From contig NZ_NAPS01000001.1 of NCBI RefSeq assembly GCF_004323185.1, positions 1,856,748-1,918,741 of the forward strand: 61,994 bases of DNA, written 5' to 3'. The stretch is from Westiellopsis prolifica IICB1. GTDB lineage: Bacteria; Cyanobacteriota; Cyanobacteriia; Cyanobacteriales; Nostocaceae. Positions 17,055 to 26,211 of the stretch are shown one piece after another; positions within the stretch are counted from its first letter, which is position 1, and every line of letters begins with the position of its first letter. The notes beneath the pieces were generated by a model. The model saw nothing but the letters and a program-made list of their open reading frames with translations. It had not been told where the DNA came from and made no database searches. The position numbers and the translations under genes were made by a program.

Positions 17055-18062
17055 ATGAACTTGCAAAATAAAACTATCCTGATCACTGGAATTGGCGAAT
17101 TTATCGGTTTGCGTACTGCTCAATTAGCGATCGCCAACGGGATGAAAGTTTGTGGAATGCAAAGTTCCGCAGATAAAGCAAAAAAAGCACAGAATTTAGG
17201 CACAAAAGTCATCATTGGCAATATCACCGATTCTACTACTGCTGAATTAGCTTGTCAGGGAGTAGATATAGTTGTACACACAGATGAAATTGCCAAAGAA
17301 GGTGGTTCCCTAGAAGAATTTCGCAAAGTAAACGTTGATGGAACTATCAACATAGCTAAAGCAGCGAAAAGTGCTGGTGTTAAAACCTTTGTTTATATCT
17401 CCAGTGGATTAGTTTATGGCTTTAATTATCCAAAACACATCACAGAAGAAGGACCACTTTCAGGAGATAATAATCCCTATTGTCAGACAAAAATAGAAGC
17501 AGAACAAGCACTTTTACAACTAAATAATCCACCTGATTTTGGCATCATTAATCTTAGAGCAGGTGATGTTTACGGTCCAGGTAGTATTCCTTGGATAGTC
17601 CGACCATTAATCATGATGCGGCAAAAATTATTTGCCTATGCTGGTGATGGAATGGGAATCATCAATCATGTATATATTGATAACCTAGTTACAGCTATAT
17701 TTTTAGCAATAGAAAAAGAAACCTACGGCGAAACTTTCAACATCACTGACGGACAGGAAACTACTTGGAAAGAATATTTTACTTGCTTGGCAGAAATGGC
17801 AGGTTTACCAGCACCTTTTTCACTACCAAAAGACGAACTCAAACTATTTCTCAAGCTGCGCTACCAGGGACAAAAACTCTTTCGTAAACAAGCTGATATC
17901 TTACCAGAAGCCGTAGATTTTATGACTCGTCCCTATGCTTATTCAATTGAAAAAGCACGTAAAAATTTAAGCTATGAACCCAAAATTAAATTAGAAGAAG
18001 GAATGCGTTTAACCCAAGAATGGGTGAAAAAAACAGACCTCAAGAAAATTGTTAATGCTTAG
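17055..18062 (+). CDS. hgdA: HgdA, NAD-dependent epimerase/dehydratase-like protein
   Basis: This 335-residue extended short-chain dehydrogenase has a Rossmann box near residues 8-14 (ITGIGEFIG, a variant of GxxGxxG). It also has VNVDGTINIAKAAKSAGVKTFVYISS and PYCQTKIEAE, where the usual YxxxK Tyr/Lys pair is YCQTK. The ATG at 17055 gives the natural start MNLQNKTILITG; the reading frame extends upstream only into repeat DNA. In Anabaena, hgdA lies behind hgdBC and is needed for the heterocyst laminated layer. The substrate is unproven; modification of the glycolipid headgroup is a reasonable inference. Confidence 0.85.
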   Translation: MNLQNKTILITGIGEFIGLRTAQLAIANGMKVCGMQSSADKAKKAQNLGTKVIIGNITDSTTAELACQGVDIVVHTDEIAKEGGSLEEFRKVNVDGTINIAKAAKSAGVKTFVYISSGLVYGFNYPKHITEEGPLSGDNNPYCQTKIEAEQALLQLNNPPDFGIINLRAGDVYGPGSIPWIVRPLIMMRQKLFAYAGDGMGIINHVYIDNLVTAIFLAIEKETYGETFNITDGQETTWKEYFTCLAEMAGLPAPFSLPKDELKLFLKLRYQGQKLFRKQADILPEAVDFMTRPYAYSIEKARKNLSYEPKIKLEEGMRLTQEWVKKTDLKKIVNA

Positions 18063-18068
18063 GGGGAA

Positions 18069-18098
18069 TGTAGAGACGTACCATGGTACGTCTCTACA
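18069..18098. repeat. TGTAGAGACGTACCATGGTACGTCTCTACA palindrome
   Basis: Perfect 30-bp palindrome directly after hgdA. Sister copies with small core changes are at 50311-50340 and 56022-56051. Confidence 0.9.
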
Positions 18099-18129
18099 AA
18101 TAACATTCATTACCAACAATATATTTGTG

Positions 18130-18612
18130 ATGGTGAAAATAATGTTAACGAAAGCTTCTAAACTTTTGACATTTCTACTTCCGAGTTTGGTAAGTATTGG
18201 TTTGTCTAACACAGTGCAAGCAGAACCCACAACCACACTTACTGTAGTCGTAAATGGGATCAAACACCAAAAAGGTCAAATTTGTCTGAAAGTATATGCG
18301 AGTGAAAAAGGATTTCCGATGAGTGAGACTAGTGGCGTAAAAAGCGGCTGTGTCAAAATTACAGGAAGTTCTGTAACCAAAGAATTTGTTGGTTTAAAAC
18401 CAGGGAAGTATGCAGTTGCTGTAGTGGATGATCAAAACGGAGATTATAAACTCAATCAAGATTTTTTAGGCATTCCTCAAGAAGGATTTGGGGTTTCTAA
18501 TAACCCAACCGTATCAGTCATAACTGGTACACCAAAATTCAATAAAGCAAGTTTCCGATTGCAGAAAAATACAACCATCAAAATTGAAATGAAATATGGA
18601 TTAGACCCATAA
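18130..18612 (+). CDS. DUF2141 family secreted protein
   Basis: This protein of about 160 residues starts with a signal peptide (MVKIMLTKASKLLTFLLPSL, cleavage near NTVQA-EP). The mature part has the DUF2141 pattern: LTVVVNGIKHQKGQICLKVY, GLKPGKYAVAVVDDQNGDYKLN and FLGIPQEGFGVSNNP. Its probable beta-sandwich fold suggests a periplasmic role. A longer frame starting at 18049 overlaps hgdA and reads through a repeat, so it is not the real start; GTG18127, ATG18130 and ATG18142 are the candidates. It is part of the plus-strand hgd-to-hglT group, in the same place as the DUF2141-like gene of Anabaena as I recall it. Its function in heterocyst envelope assembly is unknown. Confidence 0.75.
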   Translation: MVKIMLTKASKLLTFLLPSLVSIGLSNTVQAEPTTTLTVVVNGIKHQKGQICLKVYASEKGFPMSETSGVKSGCVKITGSSVTKEFVGLKPGKYAVAVVDDQNGDYKLNQDFLGIPQEGFGVSNNPTVSVITGTPKFNKASFRLQKNTTIKIEMKYGLDP

Positions 18613-18718
18613 GAATTTGTTGATAGTTGCTAGTTTTTTATTCTCTTCCTAGTCCCCCTAGTCTCCCTAGTCCCCCTTCCCTTCTCTCCTCATCCCCCAC
18701 TCCTCACACTCCTCACCA

Positions 18719-19978
18719 ATGAAAGAACTAGCGATATCTCTGTCTAGAATGTTGCTAAATTGGTTGGCAATTCAAACATTTGTGACGTTAGCTTTTTTAT
18801 GGACATTAAGAACGCATCGCAGAAATTCCTTACCAGATGAACAGCTTCCTAAAACAGCAGTTATTCTTTGTTTACGGGGAAGCGATCCGTTTCTAGCCAA
18901 TTGTTTAGAATCACTTCTGCAACAAAATTATCCACAATATGATTTAAAGATAATTATCGATCATCGTGAAGATCCAGCTTGGAAAATTGCCACCGAAACT
19001 ATAGCTTCACTCGGTGCAACTAACGTCCAAATTAACCCTTTGACTATCAGACGATATAACTGTAGCCTCAAATGCAGTTCTATAGTTCAAGCTGTCTCAG
19101 AATTGGATGAATCTTACAAAATAGTTGCATTTGTAGATGCTGATGCGGTAGTTCATCCCAACTGGTTACGCGAATTAGTTAGCCCTCTAGCCAATCCGAA
19201 AGTAGGCGCAACAACTGGTAATCGCTGGTACTTACCCACAGGTAAATCTTGGGGTTCACTGGTGCGGTATTTCTGGAACTCTTCTGCTGTTGTGCAGATG
19301 AGTCTCTACCGCATTCCTTGGGGGGGTAGTTTAGCACTGAAAACAGAAGTAATTCACGAAACTGAACTACTAGAAAGATGGGCAAGAACCTACACTGACG
19401 ATACTATGATCCGTAGAGTTCTTGCAAATTATGGATTCCAGGTAAAGTTTGTACCATCTCTGTTGATTCTCAATCGTGAAGAGTGTGATTTACCAAGATT
19501 ATTTGACTGGACAAAGCGTCAAATGTTGTCTTCGCGCCTGTATCATCCCCAGTGGTGGGCGGTAATTGCTGATGCATTGCAAACAGTACTACTTCCGAAC
19601 TTGCTGTTGGTGTTGTCTATAGTAGCGTTATGGATGCAACAATGGGATACTGCGGCTCTAGCTTTCACTAGTTATGGTAGCTATATAGTAGCATTGCTAT
19701 TGTTGGCGATCGCCCTCGAAATCGGAGTCAGACCAATAATTCGCGACAACACAAAGGTCAAAACCAAATTATCACCAGCTACGATAATCAGAATGCTGTT
19801 TGGTATACCTCTAACACATTGGTTTTATGGGTTTGCACTGATATTATCTTTTTGGATGTCAAAAGTCACCTGGCGCGGCGTCACCTACCAAATAAAAGGG
19901 CCTTGGCACATTCGTCTGATTCAATATCGCCCCTATCAAATCTTAGACCAACCCATTGATAGCAAAGTATCTTTGTGA
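18719..19978 (+). CDS. GT2 glycosyltransferase, ceramide-glucosyltransferase-like membrane protein
   Basis: This 419-residue family 2 glycosyltransferase has one N-terminal membrane segment (about 10-28). The GT-A domain has the donor/metal motif FVDADAVV (about 140), a GGSLAL box, the catalytic-base region TYTDDTMIRR and the acceptor-side motif KRQMLSSRLY. Three or so C-terminal membrane segments follow (about 278-300, 310-335, 360-385). The layout resembles ceramide glucosyltransferase (GT21). Being between hgdA and a GT4 gene, it may make a second heterocyst glycolipid or glycosylate another lipid; this is inference. The ATG at 18719 follows a C-rich repeat, not a strong RBS. Confidence 0.78.
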   Translation: MKELAISLSRMLLNWLAIQTFVTLAFLWTLRTHRRNSLPDEQLPKTAVILCLRGSDPFLANCLESLLQQNYPQYDLKIIIDHREDPAWKIATETIASLGATNVQINPLTIRRYNCSLKCSSIVQAVSELDESYKIVAFVDADAVVHPNWLRELVSPLANPKVGATTGNRWYLPTGKSWGSLVRYFWNSSAVVQMSLYRIPWGGSLALKTEVIHETELLERWARTYTDDTMIRRVLANYGFQVKFVPSLLILNREECDLPRLFDWTKRQMLSSRLYHPQWWAVIADALQTVLLPNLLLVLSIVALWMQQWDTAALAFTSYGSYIVALLLLAIALEIGVRPIIRDNTKVKTKLSPATIIRMLFGIPLTHWFYGFALILSFWMSKVTWRGVTYQIKGPWHIRLIQYRPYQILDQPIDSKVSL

Positions 19979-20123
19979 ACATCTAACAGAATTATTATCG
20001 TTTCATAAATTCCTACACCCTTATACCCTTACACTCTAAAACCAGTATTTTTTGGGCAAAGTGTAAAAAAGCTACATCTATTATCCTATCTCCTCATTTC
20101 TCCAAATAACTCCTCCCTTAACT

Positions 20124-21392
20124 ATGAAAAAACAACCTCTTCGTGTAGCGTTAATTACAGGATTGTATGCGCCATTTTTGACAGGGGTTTCCATCGCAGT
20201 ACACCAACGAGTGCGCTGGTTACTACAACAGGGACACGAAGTATTTCTTATCCACCCAGAAATCAACGACCAGTATCCAGAAGAAGTTGGTAGTCGTCCG
20301 ATGGCGGGACTCAAAGAACTCCAATCTTTCCCCAAATTTTCTTCCTATGCATTTCCTACCCAACCCCTAATCTTTTATAAATCTCTTCCCCAACCATTAC
20401 ACTACCGTCACTGGAGCGATACTAAATTACTGGAGAACTTTAAACCAGACATTGTAATTGTTGAAGAAGCACCACAAATGCGAGGCTTTTATTCACTTTA
20501 TTTACAAGGTTACGGTCGCCCAGTAGGTATTGAATACGCTAAAAAAACTGGCACACCAATCATATCGCTATTCCACACCGATATTGTTGCTTATATTCGC
20601 TATTACATGGGCAATCAATTTTTTAGCTTTATTCGTCCCATGTTACCCATGTTAATCAAGCAATTCAGCGAATCTTACGACCATAACTTTTTTTCTTCGC
20701 GGGAACAACTTGAAAAATATCAAAGCTTAAAATCCCAACGTAGCGAATACCTACCCTATCAAGGTATAGATTGCCAAAAATTTAATCCTGCAAATATCTC
20801 TTACAACCCCATACCCAACGACAAGCGTCCCACACTTTTGTTTGTTGGACGCATTGCTCCCGAAAAAAGTGTGATTCAACTTCTAGACATATACCCAATT
20901 GTCGCTGCCAAAATCCCTGATGCACATCTAGTTATCGTCGGTAGTGGTCCCCAACAAGAAGAAATCCGTCAACGTGCAGCTCAATTTGGTAAAGGCGTCA
21001 CCATCTGGGGAGAATCTCACGGTACAGAACTCTTGGGATGGTATGCACGAGCCGATGTTTTTGTCAATGCATCCGTTACCGAAAACTTCTGCACTTCCAC
21101 CAACGAAGCTTTAGCATCGGGAACTCCTGTAGTTGCAGTCAAAGCGCCCTCAACCTCGGAACAAGTAGTTCCTGGTCGCAATGGCTTTTTAGCTCAACCC
21201 AATAGTCCTTGGGATTTTGCTAATAAGGTAATTAGAATTCTCGAAAATCCCGAACTCAAAGAAGAAATGTCTCTCCACGCGCGTTTTTCTGTTCTGGAAT
21301 ATGATTGGTCTGTATGTATGCAAAAGTTTGAACAGAGACTACATCAAATAGTAGAAAAATCCAAAAATTTAGCAGCAACACCAATCTTATAA
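20124..21392 (+). CDS. hglT: GT4 glycosyltransferase, probable heterocyst glycolipid glucosyltransferase HglT
   Basis: This 422-residue GT-B fold glycosyltransferase of family 4 has an N-terminal acceptor domain that starts LRVALITGLYAPFLTGVSIAV. The C-terminal donor domain has FVGRIAPEKSV (about 243), HLVIVGSGPQQEEI and the E(x7)E-like motif ENFCTSTNEALASGTPVVAV (about 325-345). In Anabaena the enzyme encoded at the end of this gene order adds glucose to the long-chain polyol, giving the main heterocyst glycolipid. The order hgdB, hgdC, hgdA, DUF2141, GT2, GT4 matches my memory of that locus, which is why I assign hglT; the sequence alone supports only GT4. Confidence 0.75.
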   Translation: MKKQPLRVALITGLYAPFLTGVSIAVHQRVRWLLQQGHEVFLIHPEINDQYPEEVGSRPMAGLKELQSFPKFSSYAFPTQPLIFYKSLPQPLHYRHWSDTKLLENFKPDIVIVEEAPQMRGFYSLYLQGYGRPVGIEYAKKTGTPIISLFHTDIVAYIRYYMGNQFFSFIRPMLPMLIKQFSESYDHNFFSSREQLEKYQSLKSQRSEYLPYQGIDCQKFNPANISYNPIPNDKRPTLLFVGRIAPEKSVIQLLDIYPIVAAKIPDAHLVIVGSGPQQEEIRQRAAQFGKGVTIWGESHGTELLGWYARADVFVNASVTENFCTSTNEALASGTPVVAVKAPSTSEQVVPGRNGFLAQPNSPWDFANKVIRILENPELKEEMSLHARFSVLEYDWSVCMQKFEQRLHQIVEKSKNLAATPIL

Positions 21393-21399
21393 TTACCTG

Positions 21400-21456
21400 C
21401 TTGGTGTCTTTGTGGTGAAAAATAGCATTTTTTTTAACACAAAGACACTAAGACAC
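21400..21456. repeat. CTTGGTGTCTTTGTG inverted repeat after hglT
   Basis: The left arm CTTGGTGTCTTTGTGGTGAA and a right arm reading TTAACACAAAGACACTAAG form a near-perfect hairpin around an A/T core. It lies 8 bases after the hglT stop and could serve as a terminator. It belongs to the same family as the repeat at 2758-2816. Confidence 0.75.
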
Positions 21457-21656
21457 ATTTGAACTCTCGATTTGATAGTTTTTTGGTTTGCTCGTATCGC
21501 ATAACTCAGTTGAATCAAGCTAAAAGCCTCCTCTCATACCATAAAATAATTCTGCAAGAGGTCTACTATATCAGTACAAAGAGATAGTTACTCATAGTAA
21601 TGAATACGTGTAGAGACGCAAAATTACCCTGCGGGATCTTGCTACGTGTCTCTACT

Positions 21657-22892
21657 TTATTGTGGAATTTGTCTAGAAAGTTTTTGAATTTGTCCAGAAA
21701 AGTAATCTTCCTCGTATTTTAATTGTTGTGCTAATTCCAGCCCTTTTTGAAAAGCCTGTAGTGCTTGAGGATAGTCTTTACGTTCTAACTGCATTTTGCC
21801 GATTTGATCGTAGGCATTCATTAAACCATAAAAATTGGAAGCTAATTGTTGAGTCTGTACAAGAATTTCACTAGCTTGCAATGCTTCTTGTATTTGTCCT
21901 TGGGAACGGTAGAGTGTGATTAATTTTTGCAAAGCTTCACCAGCACGCACGTACTGCTGTGATTGCCAAGCAATTGTGTAAGCTTGTTGATAGTTATTAA
22001 AAGCTTCTTGGAGGAGATTAGGATTTTTCTTGGCGAGAGATTCATAATCTGAAGCGATCGCTAGTTTTAAAGCTGGTAGTTGAGTTAGATTATTCTGTCT
22101 TTGATATATTTCTGAGAGTCGGTTCTGTATTTCGATTGCTTGCTGGGGTTGTCTTCCTTGTTCGTAAATGTAAGCTAATCTTTGTAGATACACTAACTCG
22201 TTGACACTATCACCCCTAGCAATAGCTAGTTTTAACAACTCCTGATAGGTATCTGCTGCTTTGGTGTAATCAAACCAACTCAGATGTACTTGGGCGATCG
22301 CTTGTAAAATTTCAACCTCTTTGGCTGGATTTTGCTGTTGTCGCACCGCAGTTAAAACTTGCTGATACATTTCCACTGCATTTTGAGGCGATCGCACTTG
22401 TTGGTAAGCTTGTCCTAGTGCTTGCAATAACTCTAAATTAGGGGTTTTTTGGGATTTTGCTTGTTTTTGAATCGCTTGCAATCGCTGAGTAATGTATTGT
22501 ACCTCTGGACGATTGCTTTTTTGATAGGCTACAGCACCCACTCTTCCTAGTGCTTGCACCTCTTTGATAGAACCCAAATAGCGACGCAACCGTAGTTCTC
22601 GGTTCCAGATATCAAATGCTCCTAACTCATCACCTGCTTGCAGTTTCGCGGTAGCTTGTTGATTCAACTTGTCCAACTCCGTCTCCAACCGTAGCTGTTC
22701 AATCACAGATAAAGGCTGTTTGTCTTTGTCTGGATTACGTGGTAACAGTGGATCAGGTGTGGTAATTTCTAAGGGTGATGGCGGAAACTCATCTGGTGGT
22801 TGAGGTTTTTTAGTCGCCGCCATACTCAAAGAACCACCAAGTAACCACAAAGCAGTAGTAGCAGTAATTGTCACACTTAAGCGTTTGAACAT
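21657..22892 (-). CDS. Secreted TPR-repeat protein
   Basis: This 411-residue protein has a signal peptide at about 1-25 (LSVTITATTALWLLGGSLSMAA) and a Pro-rich spacer (about 28-60). About six to eight tetratricopeptide repeats follow to the end, for example AVEMYQQVLTAVRQ, AADTYQELLKLAI and ALQAFQKGLELAQQ. It should act as a periplasmic or envelope scaffold. Its partner is unknown. It converges with hglT. Confidence 0.75.
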   Translation of the reverse strand: MFKRLSVTITATTALWLLGGSLSMAATKKPQPPDEFPPSPLEITTPDPLLPRNPDKDKQPLSVIEQLRLETELDKLNQQATAKLQAGDELGAFDIWNRELRLRRYLGSIKEVQALGRVGAVAYQKSNRPEVQYITQRLQAIQKQAKSQKTPNLELLQALGQAYQQVRSPQNAVEMYQQVLTAVRQQQNPAKEVEILQAIAQVHLSWFDYTKAADTYQELLKLAIARGDSVNELVYLQRLAYIYEQGRQPQQAIEIQNRLSEIYQRQNNLTQLPALKLAIASDYESLAKKNPNLLQEAFNNYQQAYTIAWQSQQYVRAGEALQKLITLYRSQGQIQEALQASEILVQTQQLASNFYGLMNAYDQIGKMQLERKDYPQALQAFQKGLELAQQLKYEEDYFSGQIQKLSRQIPQ

Positions 22893-22894
22893 AA

Positions 22895-23149
<255 letters not shown>

Positions 23150-23197
23150 TAGACTGACTTTAGCCAAAAAGCATTTGTTCAGCGAGGGTGAACAGCC

Positions 23198-23326
23198 ATG
23201 ACAGGTAAATTAGAAGGCAAAGTTGCAATTGTTACCGGGGCTTCTGCTCGTATTGGTGAAGCAACTGCGATCGCATTGCTAGTTATAAAACATCTGGTAA
23301 CAAGCACGATTAGGCAGCTTGATTAA
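23198..23326 (+). pseudogene. Short-chain dehydrogenase, N-terminal stub
   Basis: ATG at 23198 with a GAGGGTGA box upstream starts MTGKLEGKVAIVTGASARIG, the textbook NAD-binding start of a classical short-chain dehydrogenase (TGxxxxIG). The similarity stops after about 28 residues (near 23281). A stop follows at 23324-23326. The catalytic part is not found downstream; the hicB-hicA pair is there instead. It is probably the remnant of a gene cut by a rearrangement. Confidence 0.75.
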
Positions 23327-23528
23327 CAGTTGGCTCCGGAAGGGGTTCATTTGTTGCTTCATAAGCCATAATTAAAGACTCTAACGCTTCAATCCCATTC
23401 GCCACAGCCTCTTCATAAGTATTGCCATGAGTCCGCCAACGCTGTCCGGGAAAATCAGGAAATCCAACCAAGAAGCAGTTGTCTTCAAGAGACCATTGAA
23501 TCAACATTTGGTACTTAAATTTACTCAT
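23310..23528 (-). CDS. hicB: HicB-type antitoxin
   Basis: This 72-residue protein has the HicB partial RNase H-like fold: YQMLIQWSLEDNCFLVGFPDFPG, then GNTYEEAVANGIEALESLI. It neutralises the HicA mRNA interferase and usually represses the operon. Its ATG overlaps the end of hicA by 8 bases, so translation is coupled. Its 3' end overlaps the dehydrogenase stub on the other strand by 17 bases. It lacks a long C-terminal DNA-binding domain, which is common for short HicB proteins. Confidence 0.85.
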   Translation of the reverse strand: MSKFKYQMLIQWSLEDNCFLVGFPDFPGQRWRTHGNTYEEAVANGIEALESLIMAYEATNEPLPEPTVNQAA

Positions 23529-23748
23529 CTTCCAGCTTCTCCTGCTGTTGCTTCTCCTCTACCTCTTTTATAGCTTGTTGCACATCCTTTTCTTGGTAGG
23601 GTTTAGCGTCCGAACTATCTTTCCCTGAAACCGTTAGCTTTCCAGTATATAAAGGATGTATCCAGTTAGTGTGGCTTCCTTTTCCTGGGAGTTCTGTAAA
23701 ACCTACTTGGCGTAGCCATTGTTTTAACTCCCTAATTTTCTTGGGCAT
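23521..23748 (-). CDS. hicA: HicA-type mRNA interferase toxin
   Basis: This 75-residue double-stranded-RNA-binding-like toxin starts MPKKIRELKQWLRQVGFTEL and has the catalytic His motif GKGSHTNWIHP. It is predicted to cut mRNA when not bound by HicB. I prefer the ATG at 23748; a TTG seven codons upstream is possible. The gene is first in the hicA-hicB pair. It is slightly long at its C-terminus, with a charged EEKQQQEKLEDE tail. Confidence 0.83.
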   Translation of the reverse strand: MPKKIRELKQWLRQVGFTELPGKGSHTNWIHPLYTGKLTVSGKDSSDAKPYQEKDVQQAIKEVEEKQQQEKLEDE

Positions 23749-23860
23749 TAATGAGATATTGACTATCAACTACAGCATAGTAACCTTAATCTCACCTAAA
23801 AAAGGGAGCCTTTAAGTGTGTGTTTAGATGATCACTCCACCTTATTCTCTCACTTAAAAA

Positions 23861-23932
23861 AGCCCGTGGCGAGGATTGAACTCGCGACCTCACCCTTACC
23901 AAGGGTGTGCTCTACCACTGAGCTACACGGGC
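23861..23932 (-). tRNA. trnT-GGU: tRNA-Thr (GGT anticodon)
   Basis: The minus strand folds as a 72-base cloverleaf: acceptor GCCCGTG/CACGGGC, D arm with TAGCTCAGTGGTAGAGCA, anticodon stem CACCC/GGGTG around TTGGTAA, and T arm GAGTTCAATCC. The discriminator is T. No CCA is encoded. Confidence 0.95.
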
Positions 23933-24011
23933 AAAACTAACGCATTCATAAAATTAAAAATGTAAAACTAAAACTTTTAAATTTTAATTTTACATTTTTA
24001 AATTTAGCAGG

Positions 24012-24094
24012 TGGGCCGGGCTGGATTTGAACCAGCGTAGGCGCTAGCCAACGGATTTACAGTCCGTCTCCATTAACCACTCGGACACCGACCC
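24012..24094 (-). tRNA. trnY-GUA: tRNA-Tyr (GTA anticodon)
   Basis: The minus strand gives an 83-base class II tRNA: acceptor GGGTCGG/CCGGCCC with one G-T pair, anticodon loop ACTGTAAAT, a long variable arm (GGCTAGCGCC) and T arm with GGTTCAAATCC. It lies 79 bases from tRNA-Thr, probably co-transcribed. Confidence 0.95.
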
Positions 24095-24167
24095 GTGAGA
24101 CCCACGATTAAGAATATTAGCACAAGGTTTTAGAATTTCCAAGCTTTTTTTCAAAAAAAAATTTATT

Positions 24168-24250
24168 GGGGAAAGGGGATCGGGGAAAGGGGATCGGGGA
24201 TTGGTTACTCTCCCTGCTCACTTGTCCCCCTTCCCATGTCCCCAATGCCC
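24168..24250. repeat. GGGGATCGGGGAAAG and CCCCAATGCCC repeats
   Basis: Heptamer-type repeats sit between tRNA-Tyr and the end of the ABC exporter gene. No gene was seen in the gap. Confidence 0.7.
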
Positions 24251-24265
24251 CATGCCCAATGCCCA

Positions 24266-26083
24266 CTAACTCAGTAATTCCCCTGTTTCTTGCAGTGCGT
24301 GCAAGCGATGGTAAATACCACCATGACGCAGAAGTTGTTCGTGATTACCGACTTCTATAATTTTGCCTTGGTCTAAAACCACGATCTGATCTGCTTCTCT
24401 GACTGTACTTAGGCGGTGAGCAATTATAATTGTGGTACGAGTTCCTTGGAGTGATCGCATTGCTAATTGAATGGAACGCTCAGACTCATAATCTAAGCTA
24501 GAAGTTGCTTCGTCAAAAATCAGTACATCCGGTTCTACTAGTAACGCTCTAGCAATTCCCAGGCGCTGTCTTTGTCCGCCAGACAACCTCACACCTCTTT
24601 CTCCTACGACTGTGTAATAACCATGGGGTAAATTCTGAATCACTTCATCAAGTCTGGCGATTCTACTAGCTTCTTCAACTTGCTCAAAGGTGACATGTGA
24701 GCGACCATACTTGAGATTATCCAAGACAGTTCCGTTAAAAACATCTACTTCTTGGTGAACTATTGCCAGTCTCCGGCGATAATTCCCCACATTTAAAGTA
24801 CGAATATCTTGACCATCAATCAGAATTTGACCTTCATTTGGTTCAAAATAGCGCAATAGTAATTTCACTAAAGTAGATTTACCCGAACCTGATCGCCCGA
24901 CCAATGCTACTGTTTGATATGGTTCAATCAAGAGGCTGATATCCTGCAAAACAGGACGTTGAGGTTCGTAACCAAAGCTCACGTGGGAAAACTCTACTTT
25001 TCCTGTAAATTGATAAGCAGAATCTGGTTGTGGTTTCTCCAAAAGACCAACGGAATCAACTCCAGATGGTTCTTGCAAAAATTCGTTAAACCGGATCATA
25101 GAACTATAGCGACGAGCAAACATCTCTGCCAATACGCTAATTGGTTCCAACTCCGCATAAGCCATACTGGAAAGAGTTAAGGTCATGATAAAGTGACCAA
25201 GAGAAATCCTACCAGCTACAGTTTCGACGAGCGTCAAACCTAAGATTGCAAACACGCAAAACTGAATGACAGTTCTTTGCTTGGTATTCAGCTTGACATA
25301 ACCTTTGTGGATACGATGATCCACCACAGTGAATTCACGTTCTAAACGGACTTTTTGCCGTTCTAGTTCTTTGGCTTCTGTCGCAAATGCTTTTACTGTT
25401 TTAATATTGCTGATAATTTCCGAAGTTCGGCTTTCTGTTCCTTCTCCATATTTATCCAAGCGGTTATCATGCCAAACTAGGCGTTTTAACTTTTTCAAGG
25501 TAAAGCCAAGAATCACCACAAAGGAAATTAAGTACAAAATTGCGATTCGCCACTCCACAAACCAGATAAATACAAAAATTCCCAAAACCCGAAACAGCTT
25601 CGGAATCATCTGTCCAGCGATTTCGGGATAAGTCCAAGTGTGGTTGGCGATACCTCTTGCTACTCGCCCAGCAATACGTCCGGGGTTATTTTCGTCATAA
25701 AATTCTAGGGGTAAGGTGAGAATCTTTTCAATCGCTTTTTGATGTTGATCTCGACGCGATCTTAAGGCAATATCCCAATGAAACCAACTAGTTAGCCAAG
25801 GTTGTGTCGGCGCTCTCACCACAGTGACAAGAAAAATTAAACCCAGCAATACACCTAAAGATAGAAGCTGATTTACTGGATAATTGATAAGGTTTGCAAT
25901 TGTGGCGATCGCTACTACTAGCGGTTTATCTAATGGTTGATTAGACAACACATTCAAAATTTGTCCGATCGCATACGGTACGACCAAATCAATAATCTCG
26001 TAAACACTGGTAGCTGCAATACTGAAAATACTCAGCTTCCAGTAGGGACGAAAGTAATTGAGAATATCTCTAAAGTTTGCCAT
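24266..26083 (-). CDS. ABC exporter, fused membrane and ATPase domains
   Basis: This 605-residue half-transporter has six membrane helices in about the first 330 residues, then an ATPase domain. Walker A is ALVGRSGSGKSTL, the signature is LSGGQRQRLGIARA, Walker B is VLIFDEATSS, and the switch His is in IIIAHRLSTV. Such proteins act as dimers and export lipids or peptides (MsbA-like group). I prefer ATG26083 (MANFRDILNYFRPYWK); GTG26092 gives three more residues. The substrate cannot be told. Nearby envelope genes make a lipid or glycolipid possible but not shown. Confidence 0.82.
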   Translation of the reverse strand: MANFRDILNYFRPYWKLSIFSIAATSVYEIIDLVVPYAIGQILNVLSNQPLDKPLVVAIATIANLINYPVNQLLSLGVLLGLIFLVTVVRAPTQPWLTSWFHWDIALRSRRDQHQKAIEKILTLPLEFYDENNPGRIAGRVARGIANHTWTYPEIAGQMIPKLFRVLGIFVFIWFVEWRIAILYLISFVVILGFTLKKLKRLVWHDNRLDKYGEGTESRTSEIISNIKTVKAFATEAKELERQKVRLEREFTVVDHRIHKGYVKLNTKQRTVIQFCVFAILGLTLVETVAGRISLGHFIMTLTLSSMAYAELEPISVLAEMFARRYSSMIRFNEFLQEPSGVDSVGLLEKPQPDSAYQFTGKVEFSHVSFGYEPQRPVLQDISLLIEPYQTVALVGRSGSGKSTLVKLLLRYFEPNEGQILIDGQDIRTLNVGNYRRRLAIVHQEVDVFNGTVLDNLKYGRSHVTFEQVEEASRIARLDEVIQNLPHGYYTVVGERGVRLSGGQRQRLGIARALLVEPDVLIFDEATSSLDYESERSIQLAMRSLQGTRTTIIIAHRLSTVREADQIVVLDQGKIIEVGNHEQLLRHGGIYHRLHALQETGELLS

Positions 26084-26211
26084 GATGCACACTGTCCAAG
26101 AGCATGAGCCTTTAGCTCTGGAAGTTTTATACTACATGCATATTACATTGTAGTCAAGAGGCAGATTGGTAAATTAGTCTTTGGGAAGAGATGAACAGTT
26201 ATCAGTAATCA

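Noticed and set aside
24166-24360. Plus-strand frame starting in GGGGATCGG repeats
   Set aside because: Repeat DNA followed by the antisense of the ABC exporter gene.
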